Shown here piece by piece: positions 6,935 to 10,127 of a DNA stretch of 10,127 bases. The DNA is taken from contig ONRO01000278.1 in assembly GCA_900320235.1 (NCBI GenBank), positions 1-10,127 of the forward strand, given 5' to 3'. A program made the translations under genes and the position numbers. Positions within the stretch are counted from its first letter, which is position 1, and each line of letters begins with the position of its first letter. The DNA comes from an uncultured Eubacteriales bacterium. GTDB lineage: Bacteria; Bacillota; Clostridia; Oscillospirales; Acutalibacteraceae. Below the pieces are notes generated by a model. It was given only the letters and a program-made list of their open reading frames with translations. It searched no databases and had not been told where the DNA came from.

Positions 6935-7253
6935 GAACGCAGCCGCAAAAATATAAGATATGCGCAGGCTTATGTTCAGGATAAAAGTATCAGGCAAAAA
7001 ATCCTGTTTTTCTGAAAACGCCTTCAAGCGAGCAATTATATGGTCAGAATTGCGGATTTTTTGCTTCACACTAATAATATAACATTTTACAGAGTAAATT
7101 TCCATATCAATACTGAAAAAACCGGCAACATTACAGTAACGAAAAGCCTGAGAAAGGTAAAAAAACTGTATTTTGTGTTTCTGAATGATATTTTTACAGG
7201 CAAAAAATTCCATGTGCAGAAAGATTGAAAAGAATGTGATGATCAAAAAAGTA
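6935..7253. other. A+T-rich intergenic stretch, no supported gene
   Basis: This stretch lies between the divergent wall operon and the small RNA unit. ORFs of 62 codons (plus) and 114 codons (minus) cross it, but both have A+T-driven, hydrophobic composition, no convincing ribosome binding site and no recognisable family; the minus one also runs over the operon promoter. CAGGAT (6977-6982) and ATCCTG (7001-7006) followed by five T could form a weak hairpin, but no transcript on the plus strand is evident upstream of it. Confidence 0.5.
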
Positions 7254-7281
7254 TTTACAAATCAATAAAAAAGATTATAAT
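7254..7281 (+). promoter_or_regulatory. Sigma-A promoter of the candidate small RNA
   Basis: TTTACA (7254-7259) and a perfect TATAAT (7276-7281) are 16 bases apart in an A+T-rich setting. The predicted start is at about 7288-7290. No ORF of useful length with a ribosome binding site follows before the terminator at 7389-7420. Confidence 0.65.
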
Positions 7282-7288
7282 ATATATT

Positions 7289-7420
7289 GAGGGAATATGT
7301 AAAATAAAGTCTGATTCTCCAGGCATGACGTGTCCGAAGGAATTGCCCTTGGGGTGCTGGAACCTTGATTCACGTCTTTGATAGCCTGAAAAGCTTTACC
7401 CGGGCAACGCCCGGCTTTTT
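7289..7420 (+). ncRNA. Candidate structured small RNA, about 130 nt, unassigned
   Basis: The segment is bounded by a strong promoter and an intrinsic terminator, is richer in G+C than its flanks, and has self-complementary ends. CAGGC (7320-7324) pairs with GCCTG (7384-7388), and GACGTG (7327-7332) pairs with CACGTC (7371-7376), forming an interrupted stem around an internal region (7333-7370) with further short pairings (TCC/GGA at 7333-7341; AAGG/CCTT). I tried to match it to SRP RNA, tmRNA, T-box and common riboswitch cores and found no fit; it is shorter than usual 6S RNA. It ends about 130 bases before the L,D-transpeptidase-like gene, so it could be a free small RNA or an attenuator-type leader for that gene. 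Function unknown. Confidence 0.5.
7389..7420 (+). terminator. Intrinsic terminator of the small RNA
   Basis: CCGGGC (7400-7405) pairs with GCCCGG (7409-7414) around an AAC loop and is followed by CTTTTT. An upstream AAAAGC (7389-7394) can pair with GCTTTT (7414-7419) to extend the stem. This is a classic Rho-independent terminator on the plus strand. Confidence 0.85.
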
Positions 7421-7501
7421 GAACCTGAACTGTAAAATCATTTCTGATTTAAAAGTCATGGAATTATTTTAAACCATTAGTTTTGTCGCAGGATCAGAAG
7501 C

Positions 7502-7529
7502 TTGAACTATTTCCGGCAAATATTATAAA
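7502..7529 (+). promoter_or_regulatory. Probable promoter of the L,D-transpeptidase-like gene
   Basis: TTGAAC (7502-7507) and TATAAA (7524-7529) are 16 bases apart. The predicted start (about 7536) falls inside the AAAGGG (7533-7538) that would serve as ribosome binding site, leaving a leader of only about 14 bases. Either the leader is unusually short, or the real transcript starts further upstream, for example by read-through from the promoter at 7254. Confidence 0.4.
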
Positions 7530-7549
7530 ATGAAAGGGTAGAAAAGAAA

Positions 7550-8542
7550 ATGAAAAAGCCCGTTTTTATCATAGCAGAAACTTTTCTGTCACTTGTGCTT
7601 GTGGCATCTCTTGCCGCAGTTGCAGCACTTGCAATAGATATCAAAACAGGAGGCAGCCTGATACCGCCTGAGCTTTACGGAGGAAAAACCGAAAGCAGCT
7701 CACAAAAGCAGGAATCTTCAGTTGAAAGCAGCAAGCAGCAGAATTCCTCCGGGAATTCAGAAAAGCAGGAGAGCTCCGGTAAGCAGAAAGACTCCGTAAA
7801 AAAGGAAAGCTCAGAAAAATCCGATGCAAAGCAGCAGACTTCAAAAACAGAATCGTCTGCCGGAAGCAAGGAGAAATCAACAGAGGGTCTGATACTGAAA
7901 GCTCCGGAAGGTCTGAGCAAGCAGCCCGAGGATCTTTCAAAATTCATCGGAGATTATGGATATAGCTTTGAAAATCTGAGCTTTGATCACCTTATTGTAG
8001 TTGATACGGATACGAACAGCGGAGCAAATGTATATTGCTACCAGAAAAACGATAATGATATCTGGTGGAATATAGCAGGAGAGAACAAGCCAATTACAGA
8101 TAAGGGCTTTGTCGGCGAAAAGGGACCGGATTATGATATCAAGCCGGGTTCAAAGAAATCACCGCTGGGCTTCTATTCACTTGGCGAGGGTTTTTATATA
8201 GGAGAAAAGCCTGATACTACATATTCAATGTTTGAAATAACTGATGACACATATTGGGTAACCGATCCCGGATCAGCATATTATAATACAAAGGTTGAGG
8301 GAACGGATAAGAAGGACTGGTCAAGTGCCGATCATATGATATCACTGAAGGATAAATATAAATACGGCATAGTAGTCGAATACAATACATATAATATTGA
8401 CAACAGTCTTGCAGGAGCGATTTTCATGCAGTGCGGCACAGCAACAACACAGGGAAGTATAGCTGTACCTGAGAAGACAATGAAAACGATACTCGAATGG
8501 CTTGACGAGGACAGTAAGGCATATATTTACATTCTGCCCTGA
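7550..8542 (+). CDS. L,D-transpeptidase (YkuD)-like exported protein, catalytic residues altered
   Basis: This 330-residue protein has an N-terminal membrane anchor or uncleaved signal (about 5-29), a low-complexity Ser/Lys/Gln/Glu-rich linker (about 45-113) that probably spans the wall, and a C-terminal domain (about 117-330) resembling the ErfK/YbiS/YkuD family of COG3786. Family landmarks are SPLGFYSLGEGF (204-215), WVTDPGSAYYN (236-246), WSSADHM (257-263), YGIVVEYN (272-279) and the closing IFMQC...QGSIAVPE (291-308). In active members the last motif reads about IFLHxG...GCVA, with His and Cys catalytic. Here they are Gln294 (CAG, 8429-8431) and Ser303 (AGT, 8456-8458), so classical cysteine transpeptidase activity is unlikely. 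It may bind peptidoglycan without cross-linking it. The gene stands alone on the plus strand, divergent from the SEDS/PBP operon, and ends at a bidirectional terminator. Confidence 0.8.
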   Translation: MKKPVFIIAETFLSLVLVASLAAVAALAIDIKTGGSLIPPELYGGKTESSSQKQESSVESSKQQNSSGNSEKQESSGKQKDSVKKESSEKSDAKQQTSKTESSAGSKEKSTEGLILKAPEGLSKQPEDLSKFIGDYGYSFENLSFDHLIVVDTDTNSGANVYCYQKNDNDIWWNIAGENKPITDKGFVGEKGPDYDIKPGSKKSPLGFYSLGEGFYIGEKPDTTYSMFEITDDTYWVTDPGSAYYNTKVEGTDKKDWSSADHMISLKDKYKYGIVVEYNTYNIDNSLAGAIFMQCGTATTQGSIAVPEKTMKTILEWLDEDSKAYIYILP

Positions 8543-8594
8543 CCGGCGGACCGCTTCATCGTGAAGCCTATTATTAAGCAGAAAACTGAAAAAG

Positions 8595-8653
8595 AAAACG
8601 GAATCATAAGAGAAGGCTTGAATGCCCTGGCTTATGGTTCCGTTTGTTGTTTT
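8595..8653. terminator. Bidirectional intrinsic terminator between convergent genes
   Basis: AACGGAATCATAAG (8597-8610) pairs with CTTATGGTTCCGTT (8631-8644) over 14 positions with one G-U wobble, extendable by a base or two. The 20-base loop carries a small inner GGC/GCC hairpin. The plus side is followed by TGTTGTTTT and the minus side by TTTTCTTTTTCAG, so it can serve both the gene ending at 8542 and the one ending at 8712. A smaller perfect hairpin (GCTTCA-TCG-TGAAGC, 8553-8567) lies just before it without a T tract. Confidence 0.8.
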
Positions 8654-8711
8654 GGTGCATATCAGGAGAAAGACTGCACAAATCAGAAAAGAATGCACTG
8701 AATTCCGATGC

Positions 8712-9935
8712 TCAGGCGTTTTCAGGATTTATGTTGTCAGTATCATCAGATTTGCCGTTGTCATAGACTATGATATCTGTGTCAGTTTTTTCTCTGGATT
8801 CAGGAATAAAAGGAATAAGACCGGATTCTCTGATCTGATCAATTCTTTTTCTTGCTTCATTAATAAAAAGTTCTCCGCTGATTTCTGTAAGGGATTTCAT
8901 CATATTGAAGAGCTTTGCACGACGCTCTGCAGAAATACCTGCTGCAGCTTTGATCATTGCATTGTATGCTAAAAGCTTGTTTTTGTTGATATCCTCAATA
9001 GTACGGGCACCTGAGGCTTCGATTGAGTCAAATACAGAGGTTACAAAAAGCTTTTTTTCAGAATCATCAAGCTCGCCTATCCACTTCTGAAGAGCTTCAT
9101 TCATAAGAGTGCTTTCTGTTGAAAGACTGTCAGCCTTGTCAAAGCTGCAGCCTGTCACACACCATGAAAAGGGATTGTGCTGATAGATACCTTTTGCGCT
9201 GCTTCTGATTATCGTTTTTTCTTCCTTGCCGGATAAAAGCAGACCGACAAGAGAGGATTCGGGAATGATCTTTCTGATCTTAGGCAGAACAGCTTTGTAT
9301 TGTTCTGAATTTATTACACTGTCATTAAAGCCCGGACCGTCATTGCAGTAGATTTCAGTAATGCGTTTTTCCCTTGTTTTTTCATCGCAGAATGCAGCAC
9401 CGTAAACTGCAAAATTGCCTCCCTTGGAATGACCTCCGACTCTGACAGAACAGTCTGTCAGCGCAGCGACCTCGTTGACATAATCAGCTGCAGCGACCTG
9501 ACCGGGAGTCTGGCTGAGGAAGCTGAAATTGCAGTCTTCTCTCCAGCCGACAATTGTTGAATCGGTACCCCTGAAAGAGATGTAGCAGCTCCCGTCACCG
9601 AGAATATAAGTTACGGCACAGAACTGAAGCTGTTCATCAATATCAATTTTTTCTCTGAAGAGCATAAGCCTGACATTCCTGAATCTCTGAGAGTCTGCCG
9701 CACGATCAAGCAGCGGATCAGGGACGTTCAGTGTATAGTTATGCTTTTTGTCTGAGCACTTGTAGTTTTTATAAAACTCGCTGAGTGTGACACTGTTGTT
9801 TCCATCGGAGGGAACAAGACCGTTCATATCAACATATGCAAGCTCCGAAAAAATCAAATTGTCAACCTCATTAAATGGACGTTCGCTGAAGAGAATATCT
9901 CCTCTCCAATCAAGATAATCAATAATATTACTCAT
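8712..9935 (-). CDS. Mbeg1-like (DUF2974) alpha/beta serine hydrolase
   Basis: This 407-residue protein looks cytoplasmic, with no signal peptide or membrane segment. I recognise the Mbeg1-like/DUF2974 lipase-type fold. FRGTD (121-125) is the lipase-like oxyanion strand, GGHSKGGN (167-174) is the nucleophile elbow with Ser170, CNDGPGF (197-203) follows the next strand and offers Asp199, and YQHNPFSW (251-258) carries the likely catalytic His253. The start MSNIIDYLDWRGD is a typical opening for the family and has AAAGGAAA about 7 bases upstream. The C-terminal third (270-407) is charged and helical, and the last 20 residues are acidic and poorly ordered. The natural substrate is not established; an esterase or lipase role is inferred from the triad. 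It is monocistronic, with its own strong promoter and a shared terminator downstream. Confidence 0.88.
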   Translation of the reverse strand: MSNIIDYLDWRGDILFSERPFNEVDNLIFSELAYVDMNGLVPSDGNNSVTLSEFYKNYKCSDKKHNYTLNVPDPLLDRAADSQRFRNVRLMLFREKIDIDEQLQFCAVTYILGDGSCYISFRGTDSTIVGWREDCNFSFLSQTPGQVAAADYVNEVAALTDCSVRVGGHSKGGNFAVYGAAFCDEKTREKRITEIYCNDGPGFNDSVINSEQYKAVLPKIRKIIPESSLVGLLLSGKEEKTIIRSSAKGIYQHNPFSWCVTGCSFDKADSLSTESTLMNEALQKWIGELDDSEKKLFVTSVFDSIEASGARTIEDINKNKLLAYNAMIKAAAGISAERRAKLFNMMKSLTEISGELFINEARKRIDQIRESGLIPFIPESREKTDTDIIVYDNGKSDDTDNINPENA

Positions 9936-9960
9936 AATATTTTCCTTTGCATCAAAAACT

Positions 9961-9987
9961 TACCTGAATCGGGTAATCTTTCAGGTA
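9961..9987 (-). promoter_or_regulatory. Inverted repeat at the hydrolase transcription start
   Basis: TACCTGAA (9961-9968) and TTCAGGTA (9980-9987) form a perfect 8-bp inverted repeat with an 11-base spacer. The predicted transcription start of the hydrolase gene lies at about 9987, so the repeat covers roughly +1 to +27. It could be a repressor site or, in the mRNA, a 5' hairpin that stabilises the transcript. Confidence 0.5.
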
Positions 9988-9993
9988 TTATTT

Positions 9994-10022
9994 ATTATAT
10001 GACAAATAAAAATAATTTTCAA
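9994..10022 (-). promoter_or_regulatory. Strong sigma-A promoter of the hydrolase gene
   Basis: On the minus strand TTGAAA (10017-10022), a 17-base spacer and TATAAT (9994-9999) make a near-consensus vegetative promoter. Transcription would begin near 9987, giving a leader of about 50 bases. Confidence 0.8.
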
Positions 10023-10043
10023 TCACTAACCGGGCAGCGTCAC

Positions 10044-10078
10044 GGAATTCAACTTTCTTAATAAGAAATTTGAATACC
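10044..10078. repeat. Imperfect palindrome, A+T-rich
   Basis: TTTCTTA-A-TAAGAAA (10054-10068) is a perfect core. After one mismatch on each side it extends through ATTCAA (10047-10052) and TTGAAT (10070-10075), and after another mismatch through GG/CC. It may be the end of a small repeat element together with the adjacent motif, or a weak terminator for a gene beyond the right edge. Confidence 0.5.
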
Positions 10079-10079
10079 C

Positions 10080-10110
10080 TGTCATCCTGAGCACAAGCGA
10101 AGGATCTTTT
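10080..10110. repeat. Dispersed intergenic repeat motif (GTCATCCTGAGC...GCGAAGGATCT type)
   Basis: The stretch contains ATCCT (10084-10088) and AGGAT (10101-10105) as inverted ends around GAGCACAAGCGA. From memory, near-identical short motifs occur in many copies between genes in diverse bacteria and, when translated, give spurious peptides such as RSFACAQDD. The inner AGCACAAGCG differs slightly from the commonest form. Only one copy is visible in this window. Confidence 0.6.
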
Positions 10111-10127
10111 TCACAAAAACAGCAATA

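Noticed and set aside
6977..7011. Hairpin CAGGAT/ATCCTG followed by T5
   Set aside because: Six-base A+T-containing stem with an 18-base loop and no plausible plus-strand gene upstream.
7040..7228. Plus-strand ORF of 62 codons
   Set aside because: No Shine-Dalgarno sequence, no recognisable features, and it stops before the small RNA promoter.
6902..7246. Minus-strand ORF of 114 codons upstream of the FHA-SEDS gene
   Set aside because: Hydrophobic, A+T-driven composition, no good ribosome binding site, and it covers the promoter of the wall operon.
7327..7346. Resemblance to the SRP RNA core (GTCCGAAGGAA)
   Set aside because: The SRP core needs a CCGGAAGG tetraloop and GGAAGCAGC; neither is present.

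Overview
The window looks like chromosome from a low-to-moderate G+C anaerobic Firmicute, most plausibly a Ruminococcus-like member of the Oscillospiraceae. This rests on strong AAGGTGG/AAAGGAG ribosome binding sites, sigma-A promoters with TATAAT -10 boxes, and protein families typical of Clostridia (VTC polymerase plus DUF4956, FHA-fused SEDS protein, Mbeg1-like hydrolase). The taxonomic call is inference; there is no rRNA or other marker here. I see no tRNA, rRNA, CRISPR array, transposase or phage gene.

Left block (about 90-3544, minus strand): a four-gene operon in the order response regulator, sensor histidine kinase, VTC-type polyphosphate polymerase, DUF4956 membrane protein. The regulator and kinase genes overlap by 8 bases and the next gaps are 13 and 39 bases. 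The regulator lacks both the phospho-acceptor Asp and the switch Lys of receiver domains. A TATAAT -10 box overlapped by a perfect 7-bp inverted repeat lies upstream, followed by a leader of about 150 bases that can fold.

Middle block (3640-6934, minus strand): a two-gene cell-wall operon. A SEDS glycosyltransferase (FtsW/RodA type) with an N-terminal FHA domain is followed by a class B penicillin-binding protein that starts with TTG. It has a clear promoter and a hairpin terminator. The pairing resembles the actinobacterial fhaB-rodA-pbpA neighbourhood, with the FHA module fused onto the SEDS protein.

Right block (7254-10127): on the plus strand, a promoter-to-terminator unit of about 130 bases with no ORF, a candidate small RNA, precedes a secreted or membrane-anchored L,D-transpeptidase-like protein. 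That protein has Gln and Ser where the catalytic His and Cys should be, so it may be a pseudoenzyme. A bidirectional terminator separates it from a convergent Mbeg1-like (DUF2974) serine hydrolase gene, which has a very good sigma-A promoter and an inverted repeat at its transcription start. The right edge holds an imperfect palindrome and a short dispersed-repeat motif.

The window combines a cell-envelope theme (SEDS/PBP pair, L,D-transpeptidase relative) with a putative regulated polyphosphate module. The best candidates for something new are the atypical regulator driving a VTC/DUF4956 pair, the catalytically altered L,D-transpeptidase, and the unassigned small RNA between the two wall loci.
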